A DNA stretch of 64,000 nucleotides from Bacteroidota bacterium (GTDB taxonomy: Bacteria > Bacteroidota > Bacteroidia > B-17B0 > Aurantibacillaceae), in assembly GCA_016711805.1 (NCBI GenBank), contig JADJSH010000011.1, positions 62,001-126,000 of the forward strand, in the 5' to 3' direction. The translations under genes were made by a program, and so were the position numbers. Below are positions 15,541 through 24,907 of this stretch, piece by piece. How positions within the stretch are numbered: position 1 is the first letter of the stretch; every line of letters starts with the position of its first letter. The notes below the pieces were generated by a model. That model was not told the DNA's origin. It searched no databases and was given only the letters and a program-made list of their open reading frames with translations.

Positions 15541-17715
15541 TTACTCTAAAAAATAAATATCGTCAAATGGTGAATTGATAGGCGAACCTAAATTGACTGG
15601 AGCCGTCCATGTTTCCATTTTTTCGTCCCACACACTTTTAAAGATGTCATATTCTCCCATGTTTTCGTAACCCTTTGAAGAAAAATAGAGTGTTTTTCCG
15701 TCTTTGGATAGAGATGGATATTCTTCATCTAAAGGGCTATTGATATTGGTAATGTTTTGTGGTAAAGGAGCCCATTTTCCATTTGCCATCTTTTTTAACA
15801 TGTAAATATCTTTTCCATGTGATTCGTCATCACCATAACTAGAATATAAAAGTGTGTTTTTATCTGCAGTTAAAAATAATAAAGATTTAAACTCTTTCTT
15901 TTTATCGATTTCAGATCGCATATCATCAGTAATCACTAACACTTTACCTCCCGATTCTAATTGTGTTAATGAGTTTTGGATAGCATTTAAATCAACATGT
16001 TTTCGACTATATACTTCTAATACCACTGGATTATTTACCAGTTTTATACCACTACGGCAATGCACTATTTCTTCTTCAATTTTTAAAGACTTAATATCTT
16101 CTGGCTTACAAACTGCCATATATTTTTTATAATAGTTGATAGCAGTATTAAAACGGTAACTGGCATGATTAGATTTAGCTAAAAAGTAATACACATCAAT
16201 TGGCACTGTTTTATCATTCACACATGATTCTAAAGCTAAAATGCAATTAGTTTTATCTTTCTTAGTATTAAACAAACATACACCATAACGGTATGCGTCT
16301 ATAGGTTGTAAGTCGATAAATAAATCTAAGTTTTGGTATACTAAAGCTGCTTCCTGATAAACTTGTTGGTCATACAATTGAAGCGCTAATTTTAAATCTT
16401 CTTGGTCTTTGAGTGCTTCTTCAGCTGTACGTTTTGGCTTTTTAATTTTCGCAACGGCAGCTGCAGCGGTAGGTTTATCGCCAGGCTTTGCAGCTATCGT
16501 ACTTGTAGTTTTTGTTGGCGCGGCGTCAAAGGATATTTTAGCTGCTTCTGCTTCTGTAAAGTAGTTTGCTAATTTAATCGTTTTATTGCCAGCGATGGTT
16601 TGTAGTTTAATGGTTTGTTTTAATTCAAACTCACCTTTTTTATCAGGCACATCAAACGATCCTTTTTGTTCGGAATAACCTTCTGCTTCAACCGATATAT
16701 CATATCTAGTTCCTGAGTTTAATATCATTAAATATAATCCCGTATTTGGATTTGTTTTATAAACGCCCGAAATTTCACCGGTATTAGAATTGTAAATAGT
16801 AATATAGGCTTCTTTACTTGGAATAGAATCAAGGGTACTGAATTGACCCTTAATTATAGAGCTTGCTAATTCTTGTTGTGGTAATTTTATTTGTGTGTAC
16901 TCGTAACTATTATTTTTTCTGTTGGTGCAATAAGAGGCAGTTTGATTTGATTCATCAGGGATAAACAAAATATCATCATAGGTTGAGTTAATGGGATAAC
17001 CTAAGTTTTGTGGTTTCGACCAAGGAGAAATGCTGTCTTTTCGAGTGATTTTAAAAATATCGTAACCTCCCATACTATTATGCCCTTTTGATGAAAAATA
17101 TAAAGTGTTTCCATCTTTGGATAAGTAGGGGTAGTTTTCGTCATAAGGACTATTTATTTCTGGCCCCATACCAATGTATTGATTTGGACTAAAGGCACCA
17201 TTAGGCAATAAGGTGTTTTTATATAGGTCTGTGTGATTTTGTTCTTTTTCTCCGTAGCTTACTTGATAGTATTCGCGAGGGTTTGTACTACACATTAAAA
17301 GAGGGATTTGTTTTTTCTTATCAATAGTAGAAGCAAAAAAATCAGTTTTCACTTTTACGATTTCATTTACTAAATCAGGATTGTAGTTTGATAATAAGTT
17401 TTCTAATTGAATAGGTGTGCGTTTTACTACTTCTACATTTACTTGATCACTCATGAGCATACTGCCGCTCATGCAATTTTTAATTAATAGCGGGCCATAG
17501 TTTCCTTCAAAATCGTATGGTTTTACGCGAGCTTTATACTGCTCAAAGGCTTTGATAGCGTCATTAAATAGATAAGATAAATGGTAAGCTTTTCCTAAAT
17601 AAAACCAAACGTCGGCAGGAATTTCTTTAATACCAGTAGCAACTAATAGCGAGTTGATGACTTTTGCTTTATTTAAATTTAATTTGAATAAACAAACACC
17701 ATAATAATAATTCAT
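15541..17715 (-). CDS. Exported TPR / PD40 beta-propeller repeat protein, C-terminal piece
   Basis: 724 residues of a modular exported protein. In order: TPR-like region (1-130); PD40/WD40-like propeller motif YPYLSKDGNTLYFSSKGH (about 197-215); a carboxypeptidase-regulatory-like beta domain (about 290-360); a Pro/Lys/Ala linker; a second TPR region (about 430-550); and a second propeller segment (YPSLSKDGKTLYFSSKGYEN) up to the end. It resembles Bacteroidota envelope proteins such as PorE-like ones but has no OmpA domain. Its ATG (MNYYYGVCLF) is in the middle of a TPR. The true gene continues in another frame at 17712-18392. Confidence 0.8.
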   Translation of the reverse strand: MNYYYGVCLFKLNLNKAKVINSLLVATGIKEIPADVWFYLGKAYHLSYLFNDAIKAFEQYKARVKPYDFEGNYGPLLIKNCMSGSMLMSDQVNVEVVKRTPIQLENLLSNYNPDLVNEIVKVKTDFFASTIDKKKQIPLLMCSTNPREYYQVSYGEKEQNHTDLYKNTLLPNGAFSPNQYIGMGPEINSPYDENYPYLSKDGNTLYFSSKGHNSMGGYDIFKITRKDSISPWSKPQNLGYPINSTYDDILFIPDESNQTASYCTNRKNNSYEYTQIKLPQQELASSIIKGQFSTLDSIPSKEAYITIYNSNTGEISGVYKTNPNTGLYLMILNSGTRYDISVEAEGYSEQKGSFDVPDKKGEFELKQTIKLQTIAGNKTIKLANYFTEAEAAKISFDAAPTKTTSTIAAKPGDKPTAAAAVAKIKKPKRTAEEALKDQEDLKLALQLYDQQVYQEAALVYQNLDLFIDLQPIDAYRYGVCLFNTKKDKTNCILALESCVNDKTVPIDVYYFLAKSNHASYRFNTAINYYKKYMAVCKPEDIKSLKIEEEIVHCRSGIKLVNNPVVLEVYSRKHVDLNAIQNSLTQLESGGKVLVITDDMRSEIDKKKEFKSLLFLTADKNTLLYSSYGDDESHGKDIYMLKKMANGKWAPLPQNITNINSPLDEEYPSLSKDGKTLYFSSKGYENMGEYDIFKSVWDEKMETWTAPVNLGSPINSPFDDIYFLE

Positions 17716-18392
17716 GAAAGGATCGCCTGGATCATTTTTAAAAGTGTTTCATAAAGGGACAATGCTTTTTCAAAATCATTGTTTTTGAATGCAGTAAGCG
17801 CTTCTTCTGGTTTTTTCTTTTCTTCTTCTAATTGTTTTTTAACGAGTTCATCAATATTTGAATACAATTTACCGTTTTTGTCAACCTGTTTCGTTAGTTC
17901 TTCTGAAGCAGCGATGCTTTCATTAACTTTAGCAGTATCCACAAATGATTTTAAGTAAACTACTTTTTCGTTTTCATCAGCAAAAAAACTTTTGATGATT
18001 AATAAGGGTTTGTTTTTTTCGTTCAGTTTAACTTTTATGTCTTGTTGGCAAATTTCGTAATCAATTTTTAATGGGATTTCTACAATTTCTTGAGGAGCAC
18101 CATAACCGGAGGCTTCTACTTTAAATTGATATTTGATATTAGGAGCTAAAATCAATAAGTATTTACCTGTATACGGACTTGTATTGTAAATGCCTACTAG
18201 TTCATTATTCGAGGCATTATACACACTAATTTTTGCTTTTTTTTCATTGGGATTCCCAATAATTTCAAATTGACCTCTAATAACAATTAATGCAGGCGCG
18301 GTACCGGGAGTAGTTTTAAAAATATCGTATTTATCATCATCGCTTAAGCGTGTAGAAATGAAATAAAAAGTATTTGCGATTTCTTTTTGCAT
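17712..18392 (-). CDS. TPR / PD40 repeat protein, N-terminal piece (frameshifted)
   Basis: 226 residues: the end of a propeller motif (YFISTRLSDDDKYDIFK), a carboxypeptidase-regulatory-like domain (about 33-110), and the start of a TPR (ALTAFKNNDFEKALSLYETL). At an A5 run (plus-strand T5 at 17735-17739) one extra base would give K-N-D-P-G-D-P-F-M-N-Y-Y-Y and run into the 15541-17715 frame. So both are one gene of about 990 residues. Upstream, a further shift at 18365-18369 joins this piece to KEELNAKRNRKYF in another frame. The ATG used here is not the true start. Confidence 0.75.
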   Translation of the reverse strand: MQKEIANTFYFISTRLSDDDKYDIFKTTPGTAPALIVIRGQFEIIGNPNEKKAKISVYNASNNELVGIYNTSPYTGKYLLILAPNIKYQFKVEASGYGAPQEIVEIPLKIDYEICQQDIKVKLNEKNKPLLIIKSFFADENEKVVYLKSFVDTAKVNESIAASEELTKQVDKNGKLYSNIDELVKKQLEEEKKKPEEALTAFKNNDFEKALSLYETLLKMIQAILS

Positions 18393-18512
18393 TCAATTCT
18401 TCTTTTACTTCAGCAGGTTTTGGCACTAGACTATCTTTTTGTTGCGCAAAAAACTAAAACCTATTACTTGAAATAGTGTTAAAAGAATTAGTTTAAAATA
18501 TGAAGCCTTCAT
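18393..18512 (-). pseudogene. Signal-peptide segment of the TPR/PD40 gene
   Basis: From the ATG at 18510-18512 the minus strand reads MKASYFKLILLTLFQVIGFS, a good signal peptide. It then needs one more T in a T6 run (plus-strand A6 at 18448-18453) to continue as FFAQQKDSLVPKPAEVKEEL and on to KRNRKYF before the next frameshift. This gives the true N-terminus of the gene spanning 15541-18512. Confidence 0.65.
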
Positions 18513-18575
18513 AGTGGAATTAAGGAAACACAATTTAAAGAAAAAAAATATAAAAAAGGCGGTTTTGTTTTTAAC

Positions 18576-18612
18576 AAAAAATCCCGCTATCAACGATAAA
18601 CGGGATTTTTTT
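18576..18612 (-). terminator. Hairpin terminator after the S74-domain gene
   Basis: Inverted arms AAAAAATCCCG (18576-18586) and CGGGATTTTTTT (18601-18612) with a 14-base loop. T-runs are present on both strands. It follows the stop of the S74-domain gene at 18672 on the minus strand. Confidence 0.75.
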
Positions 18613-18671
18613 GGATTTTTTGAGTAGTAGATACTACTGTTCGCTGCCAACTAAAAAACAGCCAACTGATA

Positions 18672-21086
18672 TTACTCTCTCACCATTTTTTTACTATCAA
18701 TTACTTTTCCATCGGCCACTAAAGTATAGTTGTATAAACCGCTTGATAGATCACTAGCAAATACATTCACTTTTCCTTTACCGCGAGTTTTAATATCAAC
18801 CGTTTGTATAATTTGTCCTAAATTATTAAAGAAAATAATTTGTGCTTTACCAACACTAGCTGGCACATTATAAGTAATAGTGGTTTGCTCAGCAAATGGA
18901 TTTGGAACGTTTTGATTTAAAATAATCGCATCTTTATCACTCAGTTCAACATCTAATTGATTTAATGTTGTTTGAATTGTATTGTTGTTTGAACGAACAC
19001 TTGCATTTGAACAACAAGCTGCTATAGCATTTTCCAAAGCTGTTAAGCGCGCGTCTTGTATACTATCTTTTGAATTTAATTTTGCAGTTAAGCTATCAAT
19101 TTTAGCTTGTTGTTCCTGCATACCTTTTAGTATGATGCCAATTAATTGTTGGTATTCAAGGGAGAGATAATTAACAGCCGGAATAACAATATTTCCAACA
19201 GAATCTAGTTTTGCTGGATGTACGTTATTATTTACAAGTTCTGGTAATACCGATTGAACATCTTGCGCTATTAACCCGTATTGTTTACCGCTTGGTAAAT
19301 TCATACTAGGAAACGAACTTTGCTTATATTCAAATGTTTTTGGTTTTAGTTGATTAATAATTGCAGTTGCGTTTACTATTGTATCAATATTTTGTTTTAA
19401 ATTAAAATCTGAAGTGAAATTATCAGTTCCAGTTCTTACCACATCCCCGTTAAAATATCCCGCATAATCTGGGCCTGAAGGAGGTGTGGTGGAGCTAGAA
19501 CCACTTACAGAACCAAATATTGCATAATTTGTACCAGCATTAAAAGCAGTAGCCAAAACCCCAAAATTAGTGGCGCCAACATTTGCATTATAAAATGATC
19601 CTCCATAGTTTACGCTATTTGCAATTGTGCCGCCAACAACATTTGAATTAATACCATAATTTTGAGGAGAGGTTGAATTTATAACATCAAATTTTCCTGC
19701 CACTGACCATATAGCGCCATTTTGAGCGGAAGACGATACCCCAAATGCATCGTTGCCATTAGCAGCAATTGCTCTTACTCCCACATTACCTGCAGTTGCA
19801 TTTGTTGAATTTGCAATAAAATAGCCACCAGAATTTTCGCCTGGTCCTGCTGTTACTTCTCCTTTTACGCCAACATTGTGAGCGGCGCCAATATTTATGT
19901 TTCTAAAGTATCCTGCATTATTACCAACTACAAAATTTGCAGTAAAAGTTTTATCTAACAAAACATTAAATTTACTTGGTAAAGTGCTACCACATGCAAG
20001 CCCTACAGCTACTCTTTCTTTCGTTGTATTATTTCCACTAAAATAGTAATTGTTTAGATTCATAGGTATTTCATAATCTCCAGTCAAGGAGTTTTGAGTT
20101 GGTGCAGTACAGTAATTTCCAATTCCAGAACCAGAATTTGCTGGCACATAAATTACATCACCACTTGCATCTACTGATAATACACCAGTGCCAGGGTTTG
20201 TTACAGTTGTATTTCCCGAATGTAAATCTCTAAAACGTAAACCGCTTGTGCCGGGAGCGCCTGATGGAGATGGATTTAAACCTGCAACACCAGCATCTAT
20301 TTCCAATTTGTTTTGAGGTCCTTGAGCTGTTGTAATATCATTTGATAAACCTATGCCAACATTTACATCATTATTACCTAGTATCATCACATCGCTTCTT
20401 CTAATTTGAGCCCCATTTCCTAAAGCTGCTGAATTTGTTGCAGTATTTCCTGCTAACGCAAGACCAAATGTTGGAAATCCAGTATTAACGCCTATGTAAG
20501 TGTTATTTGAACCAGTGGAATTAAAAAAACCAGCTCTTTGTCCCATAAACACATTGTCGTTACCTGTAGATGTAAATAAACCACTGGCAAATCCATTCAT
20601 TGTATTTCTCAATCCAGAGGTACATTGCGATCCTGAGGCATTTCCCGTAAATGTATTAAATGAACCACTATTACAATTACCACCTGAATTTACTCCTGTA
20701 AAGGTATTGGCATTGCCATTAATTATATCAGCACCAGCAAAGGCTCCTAAAATAGTATTGTTATTTCCTATCCCATTTGCTACAAATGGCCCTGTTACTG
20801 TATGAGCACCAAAATAAGAATTGTTAGTGCCACTTAATTGCCTATCGCCAGCTTGCTCTCCAACAAATGTATTGTGATCACCTGTTGTAAAAAATCTTCC
20901 AGCTTCTGTTCCAATAAACGTGTTAAATCTTCCAGTAGTTGCATTTTCGCCTGCATTTGCCCCCATAAATGTATTACGTTGCCCGGTAGTATTTGAAAAC
21001 CAGCTCTTGAGCCAATGAAAGTATTCTCGAAAACAAGCGCCAGCAGTGTTTGCACCTGCCGCTACACCAACAAACAAATTCCTCAC
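18672..21086 (-). CDS. T9SS-exported beta-helix repeat protein with S74 chaperone domain, main piece
   Basis: 804 residues in three parts. First, about 220 residues of NTTGxxNTFxGxxAG repeats, a probable beta-helix or beta-roll. Then, after linkers, a peptidase S74 / endosialidase-chaperone domain (SDFNLKQNIDTIV ... LKPKTFEYK ... YGLIAQDVQSVLPELV, about 565-620) followed by a coiled coil. Last comes a type A T9SS sorting domain (NVPNPFAEQTTITYNVP ... LSSGLYNYTLV). S74 domains fold trimeric tail spikes and then cut themselves off in many phages. Two compensating frameshifts garble residues about 19-32; the other frame reads ENTFIGSRAGFQ there. The true N-terminus is in the next entry. Confidence 0.85.
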   Translation of the reverse strand: MRNLFVGVAAGANTAGACFREYFHWLKSWFSNTTGQRNTFMGANAGENATTGRFNTFIGTEAGRFFTTGDHNTFVGEQAGDRQLSGTNNSYFGAHTVTGPFVANGIGNNNTILGAFAGADIINGNANTFTGVNSGGNCNSGSFNTFTGNASGSQCTSGLRNTMNGFASGLFTSTGNDNVFMGQRAGFFNSTGSNNTYIGVNTGFPTFGLALAGNTATNSAALGNGAQIRRSDVMILGNNDVNVGIGLSNDITTAQGPQNKLEIDAGVAGLNPSPSGAPGTSGLRFRDLHSGNTTVTNPGTGVLSVDASGDVIYVPANSGSGIGNYCTAPTQNSLTGDYEIPMNLNNYYFSGNNTTKERVAVGLACGSTLPSKFNVLLDKTFTANFVVGNNAGYFRNINIGAAHNVGVKGEVTAGPGENSGGYFIANSTNATAGNVGVRAIAANGNDAFGVSSSAQNGAIWSVAGKFDVINSTSPQNYGINSNVVGGTIANSVNYGGSFYNANVGATNFGVLATAFNAGTNYAIFGSVSGSSSTTPPSGPDYAGYFNGDVVRTGTDNFTSDFNLKQNIDTIVNATAIINQLKPKTFEYKQSSFPSMNLPSGKQYGLIAQDVQSVLPELVNNNVHPAKLDSVGNIVIPAVNYLSLEYQQLIGIILKGMQEQQAKIDSLTAKLNSKDSIQDARLTALENAIAACCSNASVRSNNNTIQTTLNQLDVELSDKDAIILNQNVPNPFAEQTTITYNVPASVGKAQIIFFNNLGQIIQTVDIKTRGKGKVNVFASDLSSGLYNYTLVADGKVIDSKKMVRE

Positions 21087-21466
21087 TTCGCCATTATGCC
21101 ATAATATATTTTGGCCGCCAATCTATATGATTGCTGACTGCCAGCTATATTTGCACCTGTTCCCTGCCCTATATTAATGTTCCCATTGCGAACATCAACC
21201 AAGTGTAAAGGGTTAAGGAAACCGCCACCAATACCTACGAAACCAGTTGTGTTTAGGATAGTCATTCTTTGAGTTCCGTTAGTTTGGAAGTTTAATGGTT
21301 GATTTCCTTTATGAGCAATAGTCAAAGGAAAAGCCTGTGCTGCATTCCAGCCAACATAATTTGCTGGAAAACCAAAATTAAAAGGCGTTGAAACCTGAGC
21401 TTTAACAACACCTACAGTAAAGAGTAGCGTTGTAATGGGTATTAGTACGTTAAATTTTCTTTTCAT
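21083..21466 (-). CDS. N-terminal piece of the S74-domain surface protein
   Basis: 127 residues with a signal peptide (MKRKFNVLIPITTLLFTVGVVKAQ), then TQRMTILNTTGFVGIGGGF, the typical lead-in of Bacteroidota S74-type surface proteins. The last residues (SYRLAAKIYYGIMAK) are out of frame. With one added G the sequence reads SYRLGGQNILWHNGEVRNLF and joins the 18672-21086 frame. The whole gene therefore spans 18672-21466, about 930 residues. Confidence 0.78.
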   Translation of the reverse strand: MKRKFNVLIPITTLLFTVGVVKAQVSTPFNFGFPANYVGWNAAQAFPLTIAHKGNQPLNFQTNGTQRMTILNTTGFVGIGGGFLNPLHLVDVRNGNINIGQGTGANIAGSQQSYRLAAKIYYGIMAK

Positions 21467-21484
21467 GGTATTGGATTTATTTGG

Positions 21485-22435
21485 TTAGTGATTTATGTTT
21501 ACAATTTTAGAAAGATAATATCGACCAGATTTGATTTTAAAAATGTATAACCCAGAAGGAATATCATTTATGCTTACTTCTGTATTAAATAATCCGCTTA
21601 TTTCTTTAGAATACATCCGTTGTCCCAGCGGGTTATAAATCTCGATATAATCAATTTTTTGAGAAGATTGCAAATGAACTACTTCATTAGCAGGATTGGG
21701 AAAAATGTTAAATGAGTTTTGAAGAATTGATTCATGTAAACCTGTCCACGTTGCTGCATATAAAGAATCTGTTGTTAGACATACATCATCCAAATAGTAA
21801 TAGCTAACGTAGTACCCGAACCCCAAGTCTGGAAGATGCAGGGTATCTGTATTATTATCGTCAAAGAAATTCCCGATTATGAGATATTGATATGCAGAAT
21901 CAGCAACAAATGAACCCGTTATTTTTAGCCAACTAACAGTATCTTTTATAATCGAATCTGTCTTAAATGTACAGGTATTTTGAAGAGGTATGGAGCCACT
22001 ATTATCAGTATAATCATATGTTGTTAATAAAGCTCCTGTTTTATTGGTAGCAACATTTACTTGAACGTTAAAGGCAGAGGAAACATAAAAAGAGATATAG
22101 TATTTTGTTCCAATAGTTAACGAAGTAGTAAGTTGTACGCCTATATGCTCTCGTGAATCGGGAATTGTTGTTTGATATGTTGCAAATCCAGCATATGCCT
22201 CTCCTGAATTGGGTTGCTGGTAACCCGCTTGGTTATAGTAGCCACATACAGAAGAACAATTATTAATGTAATCAGGTGTTACACGAAAAGATTTCCAAAA
22301 TTTACACTTTGTATCTAAATCAGGATAAACTTGCGGACAACCTAAAGTATCTTCAAATGATGGATTAGGCACAAGGTTTTGAGCGTTTGTAAGCAGTGGT
22401 AATGAAACAAAAAAAAGTAGTACAGCTTTTTTCAT
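21485..22435 (-). CDS. T9SS-sorted secreted protein, unknown function
   Basis: 316 residues from MKKAVLLFFVSLPLLTNAQ (signal peptide). The mature start NLVPNPSFEDTLGCP is a common opening of Bacteroidota surface proteins with a jelly-roll, carbohydrate-binding-like first domain. About residues 235-316 (FNIFPNPANEVVHLQ ... IPSGLYIFKI) are a type A T9SS sorting domain. A frame six codons longer exists, but the MKK start gives a proper signal peptide and correct distance from the promoter. This is the only gene in the 17.7-26 kb stretch that reads through without a frameshift. Confidence 0.85.
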   Translation of the reverse strand: MKKAVLLFFVSLPLLTNAQNLVPNPSFEDTLGCPQVYPDLDTKCKFWKSFRVTPDYINNCSSVCGYYNQAGYQQPNSGEAYAGFATYQTTIPDSREHIGVQLTTSLTIGTKYYISFYVSSAFNVQVNVATNKTGALLTTYDYTDNSGSIPLQNTCTFKTDSIIKDTVSWLKITGSFVADSAYQYLIIGNFFDDNNTDTLHLPDLGFGYYVSYYYLDDVCLTTDSLYAATWTGLHESILQNSFNIFPNPANEVVHLQSSQKIDYIEIYNPLGQRMYSKEISGLFNTEVSINDIPSGLYIFKIKSGRYYLSKIVNINH

Positions 22436-22466
22436 ATAGCTAATGTATAACAATAAATTTAATAAC

Positions 22467-22474
22467 CAAATTTA
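22467..22474 (-). promoter_or_regulatory. Probable -7 element of the 322-residue-frame T9SS gene
   Basis: The minus strand reads TAAATTTG, a perfect TAnnTTTG, about 30 bases before the MKK start at 22435. Confidence 0.45.
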
Positions 22475-22613
22475 TTAGCGTTAATAAGCGGTTATTGTTT
22501 TGGTAAGTAGTTAAAGTTTATAGTTCGCTGATAACACTCGTGGTTGTGATTTAATATGACTAATAGAAATGTGAATTTATAGTTAATTAATTTGTTCTAT
22601 CTGTTAAACCCGC

Positions 22614-23727
22614 CTAATCCGTTTTATCAGCGTTGCTATTAAAAATAGCGCTATTAACTTTCCTAAACCGATTCGGATTTACCTCCTCATCAATAGGCAT
22701 TTCGTTTTGAATATTTGAAACCAGTTGTTTGGCAAAATAAGGCGCTAACATCACAGCTTTTGTTCCTAATCCATTAAATATGTATAGGTTTTTATATTCC
22801 GGGTGATGACCAACAACAGGTCGCCTGTCAATCACTGATGGCCTAACTGCTGCATCATGAGAGACGATTTGATAAGGCGAAGTCAGAACAGAATTTAGTT
22901 TTTTTAGTAATTCGTCTTTCCCTTTTTCGGTGGGAATGTCATTTAGTTGTTCCCATTCATAGGTGGCGCCAACTTTATACAAATCATCACCTAATGGCAT
23001 GATAAAAAAACCTTTATTTAAAATATCTTGTTTTAATTTTATCGCTGTACTACGTATCGTTAAAACCTCACCTTTGGCAGGCTTCATTGGTATCCAATTA
23101 AAATAAGGGTTTTGAGTGATTAAATGCCCGTCACAAAAAATGATGTTGCTAGCACTTAAAGAATTGTAGTTTACTTCATTTTCAGTAACCTTCAACTTAT
23201 GATAATCAAAATTTCTTCTCTGTAACTTTGGTTGTTTTCTAAATACGTTTTTGTTGTCTCTATAAAATTTGCAACATCTAAATTTCAGCTTGTGAAACTT
23301 TTGAATAGGATTTAACCGTATAGTTTTCATCAATTGCTAAATCTTCATAAGTGTGTTTATCTAAAAATAAATTCCCTTCAATGGATTTTTTGATCCATAA
23401 TTTTTTCTTGTTCTTCTGTAAAAGCTTTAATAATAGAGCGTTGATGAATGAGTGTTGTGTTTAATTCTTTTCCCCAAAATCCATAAAATGCTTGTAACTC
23501 AGGAACTAAGTCATCGGCTAGCCAACTTTTGTTAAGCGTTTAAATACAATTAGATTCCAAATACCAGCGGCTATTTTTGAGCTCGTTGATAAATTTGGAG
23601 TGCTTATTACCAATACCGCATAGCCAGCGCTAATTAATGATAAGGATAAAACGGAGCCAGCAATACCTTGCCCAACAATAATAAAATCTATGGTATTATT
23701 TTTTTTTGGTTGGATCATGGTAGCCAT
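22614..23727 (-). pseudogene. FAD-dependent oxidoreductase (DAO family), multiply frameshifted
   Basis: The N-terminal piece (23518-23727) has the dinucleotide-binding motif IIVGQGIAGSVLSLSL and ends in a shifted frame at VFKRLTKVG. Correcting an A-run gives KSWLADDLVPELQAFYGFWG. The C-terminal piece (22614-23333) has the FAD domain end: SASNIIFCDGHLI, PAKGEVLTI, AAVRPSVIDRRPVVG and NGLGTKAVMLAPYFAKQL. At least four single-base shifts separate them, and the part between is still clearly homologous in alternating frames. The enzyme would be a glycine/D-amino-acid-oxidase-like flavoprotein of unknown substrate. It is either a decayed gene or, more likely, an intact gene with sequence errors. 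Confidence 0.75.
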
Positions 23728-24326
23728 ATTTTACGCCACGATAAGCGCTCGAAAAATAAAGAATAATTCTTGCGCCGTAAACCATTTGAACTTGATTGTA
23801 GTCGCAAAATAGTTGTCCGCCAATTCCAACATCGTACTTTAATTTATAAACAGCTTCAATAACTGCGTATCCACCCACTTGGTTATAAACCGTACCTAAG
23901 TTATAGTTGCTTGAATCGCTAAGTGGCCTTCTAAAATACGATAAAGATGGACCAATAAAAGCAGATAAATTGTATTTATTTTCTTCTTTTCTTAATCCAT
24001 ATCCTAAATGAAAACTATAGTTATTTGATGCGGTAAAATCAGTGCCACTTAAAAAACCTCCCGCTCTAAAATAATGTTGCTTAACATGAAAACTGAAATC
24101 AACTGCTGTATTTTTTTCGTCTTTAGGCCATCTGGTATTGTAGTTTGCACCCGCACCAACAGATAACCAGTTGTTATATACTCTATAACGTTTGCCGTCA
24201 AAAGCAATTTCTTTTTTTGTCGTATACCGTTGTATCCTTTTTGTTTTTAATGAGGATAGAATCTTTTTGAGCAAAGTAACTTTCTCCAAAGAATATACAG
24301 AATGCAAGTATGAATAAGGTTTTCAA
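23696..24326 (-). CDS. Exported hypothetical protein, frameshifted near the N-terminus
   Basis: The main frame (to codon 23696) gives about 185 residues with repeated Gly/Tyr/Phe strands (GAGANYNTRWP, SFHLGYGLRKEENK, YGARIILYFSSAYRG), as in small outer-membrane beta-barrels. The signal peptide lies in another frame: a TTG at 24324-24326 starts [M]KTLFILAFCIFFGESYFAQ. The two join at an A7 run near GTATACGAC. The end overlaps the start of the flavoprotein gene. Family not recognised. Confidence 0.62.
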
Positions 24327-24396
24327 CGGTACGAATATATAAAAAACTATTAACTATTTCTTGAATATGTGTAGTAGATAGTCTACCTTTAATATA

Positions 24397-24904
24397 TTGA
24401 AAACGCTGAAATATATATTTAATTGTATTATTTGTGTTGTTTTTTTAACTGCATGCTCAGAAGAAAAAATTGCATCTGATAATTCTATCGGTAAAAGCGT
24501 GTCATTAAATTGGGTTATAGGTAATTATACACTTAAATCAGAATACGGTAATTACTTTGAAAATTGGGAAAAGTTGGATAGCACAACCTATTATGGATTG
24601 GGTTATTTTATGGATGCTGATAATGAAGATACGCTGTTTAGGCAACGTATGGCTTCACCAAACTCATGAAGGCTTATTTATGTTTTTTAATGTCAAAAAT
24701 CAAAATGATAATAAGGATGTAGAGTTTAGATTAACAAAACAAGACAATAAAACCTATACATTTGAAAATCCTTTTCGAGATTATCCTTCTATTGTAACTT
24801 ATAAAATACTAACCGATACAACTATTAATGTAGTGATGCATGGCTTTAAAAATGGTAAGGAAAAGAAAGAAGACTTTATAATAACAAAAAAGAGAATTAT
24901 TTAG
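24397..24904 (+). pseudogene. DUF6265-like lipoprotein, one frameshift
   Basis: The TTG start at 24397 gives MKTLKYIFNCIICVVFLTAC, with Cys20 as lipidation site. It continues LNWVIGNYTLKSEYGNYFEN, the opening of the DUF6265 beta-barrel-like domain. The frame ends early at 24669. From about 24655 the next frame continues THEGLFMFFNVKNQNDNKDV and on to FENPFRDYPSIVTYKI, the rest of the same domain. One single-base change near 24650 would restore about 168 residues. It is divergent from the gene at 24326 and convergent with the HU/SPOR gene. Confidence 0.65.
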
Positions 24905-24907
24905 ACA

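Noticed and set aside
17700..18460. Programmed ribosomal frameshifting as the cause of the split genes
   Set aside because: Three shifts in one gene, in different directions, without slippery heptamers plus stimulators, and similar breaks in unrelated neighbours; errors or mutations are simpler.
18426..18650. 74-residue minus-strand frame as an independent gene
   Set aside because: Its second half is the signal peptide of the frameshifted TPR/PD40 gene; its first half reads through a terminator hairpin.
18672..21466. Prophage tail-fibre gene
   Set aside because: Despite the S74 domain there is a signal peptide and a T9SS sorting domain, and no other phage gene is nearby.
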